From: Archegozetes longisetosus
Taxonomy: Eukaryota; Arthropoda; Arachnida; Sarcoptiformes; Trhypochthoniidae
Direction of reading: 5' to 3'
Assembly: GCA_018873245.2 (NCBI GenBank)
Contig: JAEMBT020000004.1
Location: 9,606,652 to 9,670,651 of the forward strand
DNA: 64,000 bases
Made by a program: the position numbers and the translations under genes. The first letter of the stretch is position 1. The number at the start of each line of letters is the position of its first letter. This document shows positions 24,985-38,408 of this stretch, one piece after another. The notes beneath the pieces are model-generated. The model worked only from the letters and a program-made list of their open reading frames with translations. It was not told where the DNA came from and ran no database searches.

Positions 24985-27900
24985 TTATTTAATCTTTTTG
25001 AAGGCTGAGTTTTGACCGCCGATATTAAGACTAGTAGGTGTTGCTGTTGAGGAATTGTTTGTTGAGTTTGGTTGAGGTGATGGCGATCCTCGAGGCGTAT
25101 TGCTGTTACTGCTATGATTACTGCGATGTTGTTCTGATGATATAGTTTCAAATGAATCACGCGATGCACACGAATCTCGAGAATTCATGTCTCCAGTCGG
25201 AGAATCGCCAGAATCCCGAGACCCCATCAACGAGTACTTTGAACTGTTAGAGTTTGACATTCTTTGATGTCGACGCCATTTAGCTCTTCTGTTACTGAAC
25301 CATACCTAACAACAAAAAATCAATATGTTTAATATTGATCTACAAATACAGTAACGCCTCGATATAATGAGTGGCTGGCGCCTATAATTAGCATTGACTA
25401 TAACGAGGCTCACTATAAAGAGATTCTTTTAGAATTAGTTGATGTTTGTCGGCAACAAACTATTTCTTCCTTTATAGGGAGAATTCATTATAAAGAGGTT
25501 AACTATATCGGGGTATTACTTCAGAAGTTTCAAACTACTTAATATAATTTAACTTTGTATAACATGTGCAAAAAATGTTTCAGCTCTGTGAGAAAATAAT
25601 TCTAAAGTTTAGGGTTTAAGTCGATAAAATTATTAATAATCATGTATTACTTCAAACCAAATCATATAAACTCGATGGAACACCTATCATTTTTAATGTT
25701 TAATCATTAAGTTTGAAGTTTGAATGCCATTAAGGGGTTTGATGTGAGATTTAGTGTTGTAATAATGATCGAGAAAGTAGTTATTGTATAGTTATATCTA
25801 TTTTGCGCATTTGAACAACTAATAGTTGCAATCAAGAGCATTACAACAAAAGTACATTAATCTTATTTGCAAATGAGCCACATTCAAAGTAATTATATTA
25901 CGCTAAATCCGAATCGATTTAATAATTAAGACCACTTTTGATGAATAATAATTGCCTGGCTGTCAATTATTATAAAAGAGTTTCCACATTTGCATAATAT
26001 GTCCCAATATGCCATTAAACCAAATTAATTATTCTGTCTCTCATTTATTTACATTCAATATAATACAGATAATAATATTTGCGAGATTTCAAATCAATTA
26101 CAATCCAATTCATCTCTATTCTCATTAATTTACATTTAATTTATTCAATTACTAACTTATTTCTTCAACTAAATCAATACGAATTCAATTAAAGCTCAAA
26201 ATAATGGTTTCAGTTTTATTGCAAATGTTTTTCAGTTTATTTTGCTCGCAAACAAGTCATACAGACTTTAAAATTGATAATTTCATTCCAAACTCAAAGT
26301 TAATACCTTCAAAGAAAAGGTAATAATTTTCGAGTAATAAAAGTTTAAAAATTTGTTAATCTCCCAAAACGTTTTCGAAACATGAAATTTTCCTTAAGTC
26401 AGTTATAATTGAGAATTAAACTAGATTTAAACTCCACTTGAGAAACATCCGAATTAATTATATTTTTAGGGATATTTTGATAAATTATTGTTTAAGTGCT
26501 AATTCATGTCTAGTTAAGTGAACAATCTTCTAATAATGCAAATTAATTCACACCGAACATGACAGGAAACAATTGAGACGATTAGAAAAATTAAAATATA
26601 GCTCATCATTAAAATCATACATATTTTTGCCTCGTTTGACAAATTAAGTCCTTTAAAAGTTTTCAACTAAATTATTTTCATTTGAAACATGCTATGAGCG
26701 GGACCGAAGGCGCATTTTAGGCTATAAAGTGCACTTTTATTGCCAATAAATTACAATTAGTTACTTAAAAGCGTGTTTAACAGAAAATACTTGAAATGTC
26801 AAATTTTCTATTAAGTGGTTTATCAGTTAAATAAATCCAAATAAATTCATTACGAATGTATCTGAAATAGTTTACTAAAGCATAACTGAATTTAGAGACA
26901 AAATGAGATAATATATATCGAAAAGATGTATGAATTAATTGAATGAAAATATAGTATCTATTAACCCAATTGATTTTGTTCGCACTCGCAGAATAGAATG
27001 ATAGTTATTTAACACGATTTTTATTGATGTAGATTAAAAGCAAGCTTAAATGCGGCTTAACTTAATGACACTTCTTCTCGATTATTAATGCATCAGCTAT
27101 TTTTCAAATGAAAAAAGGTGATCATTTTCCAAATAATAGACATATTTTTTCATTCAACAAACGCACGTAAAACAAAAATTTAAGTTCCATTTGGAAGGTT
27201 CTTGAGTTGAAAATGAATGCAAGTCATTGATTATAGTGAATGTCGAAACGGCATAACTTTATGCTAATAGATAATAGATTTGGTTCTTAAACTTACTTCA
27301 AACTATTACTGACTCGTTTTTGTTAGCTAAAACTCAAAAATTGAATAATTGGTTCAAACAACGGGTTAGACTGGCTTTGATTTGTTGTTCAATAAGTTTT
27401 TGGATAAATTGTTTTTATTGGTATTCAATAAGCGATAGAATTGCTTGAGTAGAAAAAGAAATATTCAAACGAAACGTTAATATTGTGTTGAACTAAGAAT
27501 TGATAGGAAAAGTAATTTAGTATTGATAACAATGACTTAATTGATGGGATTGTGATTAACATATATGGAATGGTAATGGGGCTGAGCTATGATTGGAGAA
27601 AAGTTAATGGAATGATAGAGTGTGTGGAAAAGACTGTATTGTGCGGCATAAGAAAGTAATATTTTGAGAAATTGATTTGTGTTTTTATCAAATAACTAAT
27701 TGCTTGCTTTTTGCCCAACAGAGACACACGCATTGAGTGACGAATAAAACGTTTGCCGCGACTTATTGTCACTGTACAAAAAACACCAATACTACTACCA
27801 AACACTGTCACGCAATCTTTTTAATGCCAAATGGTATTAGTTTGTAGTTGGAGTTAGCATAACAACAAATTTCAATAGTAGTAGTAATAATAATAATAGT

Positions 27901-30900
27901 AATAGCAATAATAAATAGTGGTAGTACTCGCTTAGGTTTGTTCTCTATATTCAATAGCTGCTTGTGTAATGGCTGCTTGTGTAATGGCTGCTTGTGTAAT
28001 GTTGACGCGATGCACAATTGCAAGCAAACCAAACCACGACCAATCAATTTGTACTATTGATTTTACAATTATGCCTACAATTGCTTCTCTTCTCTTTCCC
28101 ATTATTACATTTATTTGGCTCTCCCAATAAACGTTACTGATTTTCGAGAATCCTATTTTCGGTCGTTGAGGTTTGCTCTGAGGACTTATTAGTATTCAAT
28201 TTGATATACATTTTGCATGATCTAAATTACATTTTTTGGAAAGTTTAAACTATTATTTTGGATAAACTTCCAATTATATACAATCACATGTAATTATTTT
28301 CAAATCTTTCAAAGCAATTCATAATTGCTTTCAATTATATGAAAGAATTTCTTAAAAGCCTATATCTTTTAATTTAATGGAAGATTACATTACCATTATT
28401 TCCATTAATCTAATTAAAAGTATATCAAGTTTTAGTACATAAAAATTCTAAGCTGTTAAAATGTTGACCGGTTTTTCACTTACTACAACCTAAGAGTGCG
28501 ATCGAAAAGTGCTATTGTTAGAGTTATGCATTCAAAGCAACAATAAAATAGTTCTATAATTAAATTGCTCTGCAACAAAGTCCTATCGTCCAGAGGTCAG
28601 CTCTCGGAAAATCTCCAAGTCCAGACTAATAACTCATCAGATTCAAGCCACCATCTCTCGACTTTAGGAATTTTTACAAAAATTTTGTCCAAGAATTAAA
28701 AATAAGATTATCCCCGATTCCGTAAGCTGTTGACCAAAAATGAGGTCATCAGATGCTGAGTTTTAGTCCACTTTTTCGCATAAAATCCTATCATTTTGGG
28801 TAATTTTACTTAATTTTTGCGTTCTTAAGGCCAGATTTTCAGAATTTTTGCAGTTTATCTGGGTACTTAAATTTGGAATTTGCCTAGTTACTTTTAGTGT
28901 CAAAATCTGAGAGGGTTGCACCTGATTTTTCTCAGATCTCCAGGGAGTACACACTTCAACCACGCCTCCCCTTGTTCTACACTGATTAAGCTTATTTCAA
29001 TTGTTATTTGAATTTTCAACCTTTTACATGTTTATGATTTAATGCGCTAAAGCATAAAAATTAGCAGCAATTACAAAAATGAAGCGCTCATCATCTAAAT
29101 TGAAACCGTACAACTAATTGAATGATCTGATTGAGTAAATATAAAAAAGACTGGCTTTTCGTTGAGGGAAAGCATAATTGAAAATCACGCTCAAAAACAA
29201 TCTTTCATTGTCTGTAGTCAATACATATATATTAAAAACAAAATAGACTTATCTGAAACGAAAAGAGATCGTGATTCTCAACAATGCTATCTCTTAATTA
29301 TAAGAAAGCAAATATGTATTGACTATTACCTGAACTCTGGCCTCAGATAAGCTTGTGATTTGTGCGAGTCTTTCTCTAGTAGTGACACATGGATAGTGTG
29401 TTCGTTCAAATTCTTCTTCAAGCACTTCTAGCTGTTCATGAGAGAAAGTAGTCCTATTGCGACGAAACTTAGCGCTTGCACTTGAGTTCGGGTCAAATGA
29501 TAGGTGAGGATCAAATGCTAGCGGTTGTTGTGATAAAACTGCTGAAGTGTTGCTAAGATTTGGTGATGAAGAATTGCTATGATTGCTGCTATTGCTATTG
29601 TGCTTAATGTCATCCTTATCGATATCTCTATCTTCTAAAACATTTTACAGAAACTTTATATCATTACTTGACCAGAGAATGACCACATCTTAAACATGCA
29701 TCACTTACCCCTATCTCTATTATTGTCCAAATCATCCCTATGTTGTTGATGCTGTTGTAGAAGAGCTGCGTGCGATAGTGGAGATGGCGGCCAAAAGTGT
29801 GGCGGTTGATGTGGATGATTATGTGAGGCCAAAGCTGCAGCCGCAGCAGCTGCTGCCCATGCCGCGTAAAGTTGATGAGCGTGTCCTGTGTTTTGAGTCG
29901 GAGCTGGTCCAACTTAACAGAATATTCAATCGATTCAATCAACTATCAAACAATATGCATAATTCAATAGTAAAATCTTACCAGCATAAGGATGAGGTGG
30001 ATGTGCTGCGTGATGTGGATGTGGAGCTATCGGGTAATGGACAGAGGCCGCAGTGGCCGCTGCAGCCAATTGATAATTACGTGCGAACTCAGCCGCTGCT
30101 CGTTCAGCAGCCCTGTTACGTAGTATTCTGTTAATTGACGATACAGAAGGAGCAGTTCCATTGGTACAAACGCCTGTTGAATTAGAATTTTCAGAGTGAA
30201 AAATAAATTTCTAAATTAATTTATCTGATATTTGACAACAGAGTACTTTTGGTTTTTATCGGTTTGCTTAGTTAAAAAATGATGCTTTCAAAAGACGCTT
30301 TTCCATAATTTATGACTAGACAAATTATAAACTATCGTTTTAAGTTATACTCGAGAGCGGGTCGTTTTCTTTCCTTCTCTATCACAGTTTTTAAGCAAAA
30401 AATTGAAGAACCCATTTTTCAGTTGCAGCTCATTTGTGCCTTGGCATTTTTCAGTACTGAATTTTCCGATGCCAATCAGTCACTCAGGTTAACTCAGGTT
30501 ATCAATTGGTTATGGGTGCAACCACTGATCACTCACTTGCGCTCTTACCTATGTATTCATAGGTTTTACTCTAATGCATATCCTATACTAACAAATACTA
30601 CTAACGTTCGAACCATCAGTTCTATCCCCTCTCATCTCTTCTGACTTTTCCTACAACTACATACCAAAATGACATTTTTCAGTTAATTGAGTTGTTGTTG
30701 TCGCGCGTATATAACTAAACATTCGGCATTATATGAACAAACTTGAAGTAACTTAAACTTGGAATGGCTTAAACTTGGAGTAACTTAAACTTGTATATAC
30801 TTATATTGAAAACAGTCTTATACTTAGCTATCGATGACTTATTTCTATGCTATAACTGCGCAATTCTTTAATCTGATTATATGGTATTTTTATTTTTATT

Positions 30901-31127
30901 TTTACTTTTTACAAAACTCATGCACTTTCAAGTTTGCACAATTATCTTGCTTTTGAAAAATGTCGCTTACATTAAATCAAAATATTTAAGATCCGCTCCC
31001 TTCAGGTGTCTCAGAGGGTATGGAACAGAAAAGTATTTTAGTTTGAATGAGCGATAAGATGCTTTTTTAAATGACTCTATAAATCAAATCATGTTTAAGT
31101 CAACATTGTGTTGATCATAAAGTTAAG

Positions 31128-31185
<58 letters not shown>

Positions 31186-33944
31186 TGACTTATAATTGTA
31201 AACTTATTATGAAAACTAGTTTATTCGGTGAAATGTCTAGAAATGTTTAATGTCTAGAAATCGTCAATGTCTACAAATAGTGTCAAACTGAAAGGTATTC
31301 GTTTTCTATATTTGATCGCAGTTGAGGACAATGATACCGAGAAAGAGAGAAAGAATGAGACTCTCGAGTCACTAGAGTGGAGCAGTTGTGGACATAATTA
31401 TAAGTAATAGTGAAATGAAATTGTTGAGAAGTCGCATTGAATGCGTGCCACTGTATCAGAAGAGTAGCACAAGACCACGCAAGACAACACTCGGTGGCAA
31501 AGCTGACAAATTTCAATGTTTTATTCACTTTTATGAATTAGTTTTGCTTGAGTCCGGAAATGGGACTTAAGCTATAATCAAGTGGCAACTAATACTTCCT
31601 GTCTTTGCAAATAGAAGGTTAAGCAAGAGTGAGCAGCACACTATAAAACCATAGTCAGACAATTGCTGAAAGTAGTGCTAAGGATTCACAATAACAGTTT
31701 GGACAATCAAATGAATGAGCAAACCTGTTGGGTGTGTGAGCACTGCTTTTAATTCATGCGAATAATTGCCTTGTCTTGTGCCCAATTTCACACATTACTA
31801 CCTCAGCATTCGTTGGGATGTTGACAACAGAATCAAATTGTATATCAATCACTCTTATGATTATATTATCGATAACTACTTCTGATCAGCTGTTAATGTG
31901 ATGCACGCATTATGTGTCTGACTATAACATCTATCTCACTATGACATGATTGAACTAATTTTTTAAGCTCTTATTCTTTACGTGACACCATCTGACATAT
32001 CTCACGACAACTTTATACGAAAATTTCTCTTTTAATGCAAGTGGAATTTGTAAAACTTGTCACACGTTTTCAGGGTTGGCAGACTTAGAACCCGAAGGTA
32101 TGCTGAGGGCTTATAATTTATCACTTGTCCATTAAGTTATCAGTTAATGAAGTATTGCATTACGACAGCAAACTATTGATATAAATTAACAACAAATTGG
32201 AATTAGATTATCATTACCTTCACTTATAAGTCGTTCACGTATTTCCCAGGCGAAGATCGTTGGGTTCTCTCTCTTGTACTGCTCAATCTTATTGACCACA
32301 ACCGGTGTCGCGACCTTTGGTTTTGAGCCACCAATCACTGTCGAATGAGACGGCGAACGAAACAGAGCCGCTGGTCCTCCAGAAGATGCCTCGTAATAAC
32401 GACCTGAAATTACATACGAATAATTGGTGTCACAATTTTGCACTCTCGTCAAAATATATACTTTATATTTCTTAACGATCAGTTGGGGGTCATTTGGCTG
32501 AAGAACGAAGGCGCACGTATTTATCAAATAACTAACTCAATATTCACAAGTCATTCTCTACAATTGATAGTTTGCGAATCCAAAATCAGACAACTATTTC
32601 GTATTATTAGATAACATATTAACTAAAGTCACAAACAGAAACGCACCTGCTCTTAGTCTATAAAAGTTATTCTCTCTTTCATTGGATCGAAACTGTTTTA
32701 AATAGTTTATGAGTTATACTGAAAGGGTTATAATTATGACATAAAAACCGGATACAGGTGCTATTGTCGACTTATTCGATGCGCAAACATTATTATCGTT
32801 TCTGTTTTTCATTTGAATCTAATCTGATTTTAGTTATATTAGGAATACCTAAATTACTACATAATTTTGAATTATGCTTTCTCTTGAAAGTTAGTTCTCG
32901 GCCAAGCGCAAACTTCAGAACAATTCATTCAAAGTTACGATAGTTATATATTGACTATAAGAGACTAACTATAAGAGACTAACTATAACAAACGGAACTA
33001 TGCATTTAAGAGCAAATGAGTAATCATGTTAACCAAGAAGTGTGTCTTATATATGATATTTTATTTTTATGAAAGCTGTTGAGATATTAATAATTGACAT
33101 ATAATATGCTGACCTAATAGTTTGCTGACAGCTGCAGTTTGGAATGGAGAAAATGGATTCACATGTGTCAGACTCGGACCTATGGCTGGATGTACCAGTG
33201 GATGAGCTATTTGTGAGACTGTCGGCGTGGGTGTGCTATTGTTGCTATTATTATGATGATGGTGCTGATGCAGTCGGTGAGGAGATGTAGTTGTAGTTGG
33301 AGTTGTTGTTGGCTCACGAGTACTGCCTAATGAATGATATGCACAAACAAATTAATTTCTTTCAATTACTTGCAAAATAGATAAGTAACTAATGATTAAG
33401 CGATAATCAGTAGAATTGAGGCTGCATTTGATCACAATGATTAAGTAGTTTTGATCGGAAAGCGCAGTATTGTAAGCAAACTGTAATGGAGTGCAAACTA
33501 TAATGCAATTGAGTTGTAACACAATTGAAGCTGTAGTACAACTGAAAATGTAATGCAATTGAAAAGAGAATATTGTTATAAATGGAGATTTAATTGTTAA
33601 ATGATGAGAAAGTCAATTTATATGTTTTTATGTGTTAGTAATTATTCGGATTGTCACCATTGAATCGTCACCATTGAATTGGACGTTTTTTAATGAGTAC
33701 ACAAAAGTAGAATAACTGTTTGCATAACTGTATTAATTAAGATATGTAAAACGCAAGCTAAACTTAAATCAACATCAATATTTTTCTATCTCATCTCAAT
33801 AACATTTAGTTCATAATTATAATTTGATCACTGTATCTAATTATTACCTGAATTATGATTTGCTGCAATGAGACCATCGATGTTGAACTTAATCTTCTCG
33901 TTTTCCATAATACCTGTTGTGCGAGAGTTCGTACGTAAATCCAT
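24985..33944 (-). CDS. eyg: Pax transcription factor, Eyegone/Twin-of-eyegone type
   Basis: A nuclear transcription factor. In Drosophila, Eyg/Toe control eye-disc growth and salivary duct and appendage patterning. Seven coding exons: 33944-33848, 33326-33114, 32403-32218, 30173-29982, 29912-29709, 29634-29330 and 25305-24985. They total 1518 nt or 505 aa, all in phase. The paired domain is partial. Only the tail of the first (PAI) subdomain is present (SKLLGRYYEA, about 100-109), followed by a full RED subdomain ([20 protein letters not shown] ... [15 protein letters not shown] ... SSINRILRN, about 127-184). A His/Ala/Pro-rich linker follows, then a paired-class homeodomain (354-413) beginning [20 protein letters not shown] and ending [17 protein letters not shown] with Ser50. 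The Ser-rich C-terminus contains GDSPTG and SPSPQP runs. Exon 5 could start at 29912 or, 9 nt later in frame, at 29903. eyg and toe paralogues cannot be told apart here. Confidence 0.93.
25349..25521. mobile_element. Pogo/Tigger-like MITE in the last eyg intron
   Basis: The left end, after a TA, reads CAGTAACGCCTCGATATAAT. The right end, CTATATCGGGGTATTACTT, is its imperfect reverse complement. Internal copies of ACTATAA(C/A)GAG are also inverted across the element (AACGAGGCTCACTATAAAGAG and CATTATAAAGAGGTTAACTA). Ends of the form CAGTRNNRCCTCGATATAA are typical of pogo/Tigger-derived elements. It is too short to code for a transposase. Confidence 0.65.
27875..28001. repeat. Trinucleotide run and 15-bp tandem repeat
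   Basis: A degenerate AGT/AAT trinucleotide run (about 27875-27917) is followed by three copies of the 15-mer GCTGCTTGTGTAATG (about 27957-28001). Both lie in the large last intron of the eyg gene. Confidence 0.9.
31131..31183. repeat. (GA)n microsatellite in eyg intron
   Basis: About 26 perfect GA dinucleotides in the intron between eyg coding exons 3 and 4. Long GA/CT tracts can bind GAGA-type factors in arthropods, but nothing here shows that this one does. Confidence 0.96.
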
Positions 33945-33979
33945 TTCTAACTAGTCTCCAAAAATGGTAAAAATTTGCT
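33945..33979 (-). promoter_or_regulatory. Splice acceptor and short 5' UTR before the eyg start codon
   Basis: Reading the minus strand, a pyrimidine-rich tract (CTGTTGTTTGTTTGAATTTTAG) ends in an AG at 33978-33979. It is followed by 33 nt of leader and the ATG at 33944. This indicates that the start codon lies in an internal exon and that at least one noncoding exon exists upstream. Confidence 0.6.
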
Positions 33980-36041
33980 AAAATTCAAACAAACAACAGA
34001 ATTATTAGTTGAGTTGCTATTTATGCGATAATTGATGTGCATCTTTGAAAATATTTCTGCAATTACTTATTAAAAACAGACTAAATAATTATCGAAATAC
34101 CAAAAGCTTATCAAAAGTTAAATCAAGTTTTTTCCACTATTTCTTAACTTATTCGCTATCTTTTACTTTTCTTTTTAATTAAAAGCAGCCAAAACTGTAA
34201 AGAACTTAAAGATTATGAATATTTAAAGACACGATTTGAAACAAACTAATAAAATAAAAGCTTTTTAAAAACTTATCAAACGACTCATATATTTCTATAA
34301 CTTTAAAATAATATATCAAAACCAAATCAAATTAATTAACTTCTAAGTTAGTAAATCTTTTAAGTGAACATTCCTTTAAACAGATTTCATACTAAGAGTT
34401 GAAGTTTAGAAAGATTTAGAAAAAAGTTTCCTTTAGAAGTAGCAGAAAAAAAATAATTATCCAGTAGAACAAAAAAAGAAAATGTCAAAATAAAATATAA
34501 TCACACTTAAATTATATAATTGAGCGATTCGGGAATTTCTAGTTGATTTTTAAGCGATCAGAAGTAAGTTTGAATGTAAGAAATGCGTTTACATTAAAGG
34601 CTAGTTTTTACCTCTAGCATCAAATTTATTTATTACCTTATAACAGCTGTAATTAAACTTAATATCTATTGCTTTTACAACTTGTTATTACTCCTAAAGC
34701 TATTAAATAAGAAAACTTAATCGTGAGAGAAATTGTTTCAAATAAGAAGTTTCAATTCATTTCTATCAAGGATATCTAATTCCATTGTTTACTAACTTTT
34801 CGTCTTTCAATCTTTTTCTAGTCTTATTCTTCGTTTGTCTTCCTCTATTCATTACAAACCTCTAACTTTCATTCGTCAGATTAAAATATTTTTGCAATTT
34901 TTCATTACTACTGACTCTAGTGTTGAAAACAAAACGATTATAAATTATATGATTCATAGTTCGAGGAAACAAATTAGCTTTAAATCTCTACGATCTTTGA
35001 TGAGAACCAAATTTTACATCAAATTGATGAGATTATCTAAACTTGTTTAAAATGAAAATATATTCACAAGATTCTGGTAGAAATAGTTTGAACGAGTTTT
35101 TTTTTATAGAAATTGACAAAAAATTGCTCAGAAATACTTCAAATTCTGGTTAAATTATTAGCTGGATAAAATTTATAACAGAGTCAGAACTTGAAAGTGG
35201 TATAAGTCAAAAATAAGGAAAGTTACTAATCTGTCAACTTTTCTCATCAAATATGAGAAGAGGAGCAAAGGTATTGAATTTAGTTTACTCTTAGCCCAAA
35301 TAAGTTTTATATCGATAAAAAAAAGAGTTTTCAATATTTACCTTCTGAAGTATAAATAATTTTTTTACAATGTTTATCATTAGACAGAAAAGTGGAAAAT
35401 AATGATGATAGTGGTTAACACAAACAAAAGAGAGCAGGTTTACTAACAATTTGCAGCACATAAATCATTGCCTACTTAAGAAATGTTTGATATGATAGTG
35501 TGTTAGGTATTCGCCACTGCCAAATGATCGCAGCAATTATGGGGATGAGATTCCCTATTTTCTGAAAAGAAAACAGAAGAATGAGGCAAAGCATGAAAAG
35601 TAAGCGTAAACTTATTACAACTGCATACCAGAAAAGGCACCAACACTCAGGCAAAATTGAATGTTTGCGAACAAGAAGGACGTAACGCAATTCAAAGGTG
35701 CCTCTCATGAACTGCGAGGTGAGCAAAATAAGCAGGTAAAGCAATATAAGTAGTAATGATGCCTCTATTACCAACACAATTGCTATTCCCCTTAGCTCAA
35801 ACAGTTCTCTATGTCTATCACTATGTCTTTCAGCCTATTTCTCAGTGTCAACAGAACGCAACAGCTATTTCGTCGCTAAACTTAATCGGATCTTTCAATC
35901 ATCATCCACTCTAAACTTCATTTCCTTCGCGATTAGAGCCTTTTTTTAATGTTTAGCTTGTAATCTGTTTCTCTAGATTTCTCTTTTTTCACTTTCCTTA
36001 GATTTAATCCTAGTATCATCAATGTAAGAGTGAGCAAGTGC

Positions 36042-36110
36042 AGAGAGAGAGAGAGAGAGAGAGAGCTACTGTTAAGAGAGAACTACTGGTAAGAGAGAGC
36101 TACTAGTACG
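36042..36110. repeat. (GA)n tract with decayed GAGAGCTACT repeats
   Basis: About 12 GA dinucleotides run into three imperfect copies of GAGAGCTACTGGTAAGA. Confidence 0.85.
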
Positions 36111-38380
36111 AGTTATATGCATTAATTTAGTTGCGTTTTTGTTTCTCATCGCGGAGAATGTGCATAATTTTCCTCGTTTGCAAATTAATGCTTATATGAC
36201 TGCAAATTAGTAACTAATGCTGCGGTTGATGACAGTAGCAACAACTTAGCTTTACTTAACTCAAGGCAATAATAACTGCAACACAACAATTTTCATGAAT
36301 CGGCGGGTTCTGATTTGTCGGGAATCAATTATATTGCGATTTTTATAGTCGGCAAAATTGATGTATTTTTGATGATCTTTAGCTTTAGGCCATATAATTC
36401 AAACTTAACATTTGAAAAGGCTGTAAGACTGTAAGCAAATTTGAGCGATTCAGTGGTGAGCAGGACTGCTCTCAACTCTGCAAAAAATGCAATGCAATCA
36501 CAACTATAAGTAGTATAAGTTTGTATAAAAGTTGCCCCCAGGTAATAAGCTTTCTAGGCTTGCACTTCAAGATGAAGTTTTAGGTGCCAACTAACTGAAG
36601 AATACCGCGATTCGGATAAAAGGAGCTGTTCTTCAGTGGTCTCTCTCTCCAAATTGAAACTGGAACTCGTTGGCACGTCGTAAAGAATCGTAAAGAAAAG
36701 AAAGATTGTCATTATTATGAAATGCTATAAATGCAGGCACTCGTGATTGCATGCATAGAGTCGCGCATTTACTGCAGTCTTATATAGAGAGTCATATAGA
36801 AAGTGATTGGCGATTATGATATTGATGGCTTTCGGCAATCTTAACAAAAAGGGCATTGCATTTGCATTTGGCAGAAGAGGCGGGAATCGAAACATGTGAA
36901 GCCAAATATTTAGTGCTTCAAGGTATCACTGGTTGATATATGAAATATAAAACCGCAAATTATGAAAGGAAGACATTGAAACATTCAATTTAGAGAAAGG
37001 CACTGTTGGGCCGAAATAATATTTGAGAGAATAGTGACTGCATTGACTGCATTGACTGCATGATCAAACATAAGTTGAGCGGCACCAAAAACCGATTATA
37101 TGCCATTGAGTAATTGACATGATATGTCTGCTGTGACTGCCATGACAAATGACGGATTCGACTAAAAACATATCTTTTCTCTGCTCTTTCTTTATATCTT
37201 ATACCAAATCCAATACACTTTTCGCCCTTCAGTTCATTAATGCCCTTAAGCGAGAATCAAGGTACGACAATACGCAAGATTCAAGTTTACGACAATACGC
37301 GCTTTGGTTGGCAATCAAATGTCACTCGACATAGAGATGCCAACACAGGAAATTCGAAGAAGCGACTGAAACAATGAAACTTAGTGTCAATTCATGGCTA
37401 CTATAGTTGGAGTTTAATTTAAATTGTGAGATTTAATTAAAGGGCGCGGCCGTTAATTTAGTTACTATTGTTTCGTAGTTGCATTTGAGTGCTCAACAAT
37501 GGAAGAAAGCATTAAGAAAGCGCAACACCACAATGAACCACAACAATCACACACGTGAGCATCACTTCAACAAAATGAATTACTAAATTAAACTTGCAAT
37601 ATTTTACGTCCCCCTAATAATAACGTTTGCTTATACCACCACAAACTAACTTATTGTTAACTTTTTGCTTAGCAGAATAATTGTATTTAAGTTGTTCGTA
37701 ATTCGTTTTTTTTATTAACTCACAGGCTTTCCGTAAGTTAAACTATATAAAGATGTGTTATGTGGTAACTATATTTCATTTGATATTTATGCGAGCGTGC
37801 GATACATTTTTGATTAGTTTGACAAAGTGCTACCTTAAGGAAGCATTGCCTTTGCATTTCATATTAATCACATTCAGAAAAAGCAATGGACTGCCGACTC
37901 CCTCAGATGACAAAACTGAGCAGCAAACAGTGAAACACCAGCAGCAAATAGCTTTTAAACTATTTAATTTTTTTCTTATTCATCAAATGCAGAGTCGAGG
38001 CTAGTGTTCCGAAAATAGAAAAGATAGAGAATGAAGTATAAGCCTTAATGTTAGCAACAAGACCAACATTAGCAACAACAACACAAAATTAGCAACGGAA
38101 CATACACGCGATGATAGTTGCACGCTATACGTTGGCTCTTTTCGTGCATTGGTTAGTGTGGCGTTACTCACATTTTCTATCAGGCATTTTTAAGGGATTG
38201 CGATCGAGGATTGTGTTGCAAGACACGCACGCGAGACACTCAAATAAAGGCAATACATGCAACAATCACTATATACAGGTAACTGCTTATGAGTTATATA
38301 TACAGTATATATATATATTGCTGACAAATGAGTTTGAATATTTCGACCCAACCCACCATAAGCAGCAAAACTCACTAATG

Positions 38381-38408
38381 CTCTCTATCTATCTATCTAT
38401 CTGTCTAT
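38381..38408. repeat. (CTAT)n tetranucleotide repeat
   Basis: Four to five CTAT units followed by a variant CTGT unit, readable directly. Confidence 0.9.

Noticed and set aside
35472..35777. Very hydrophobic minus-strand frame (101 codons)
   Set aside because: The composition is what AT-rich, T-rich DNA gives by chance. No ATG-context, splice or homology support, and it lies inside the probable first eyg intron.
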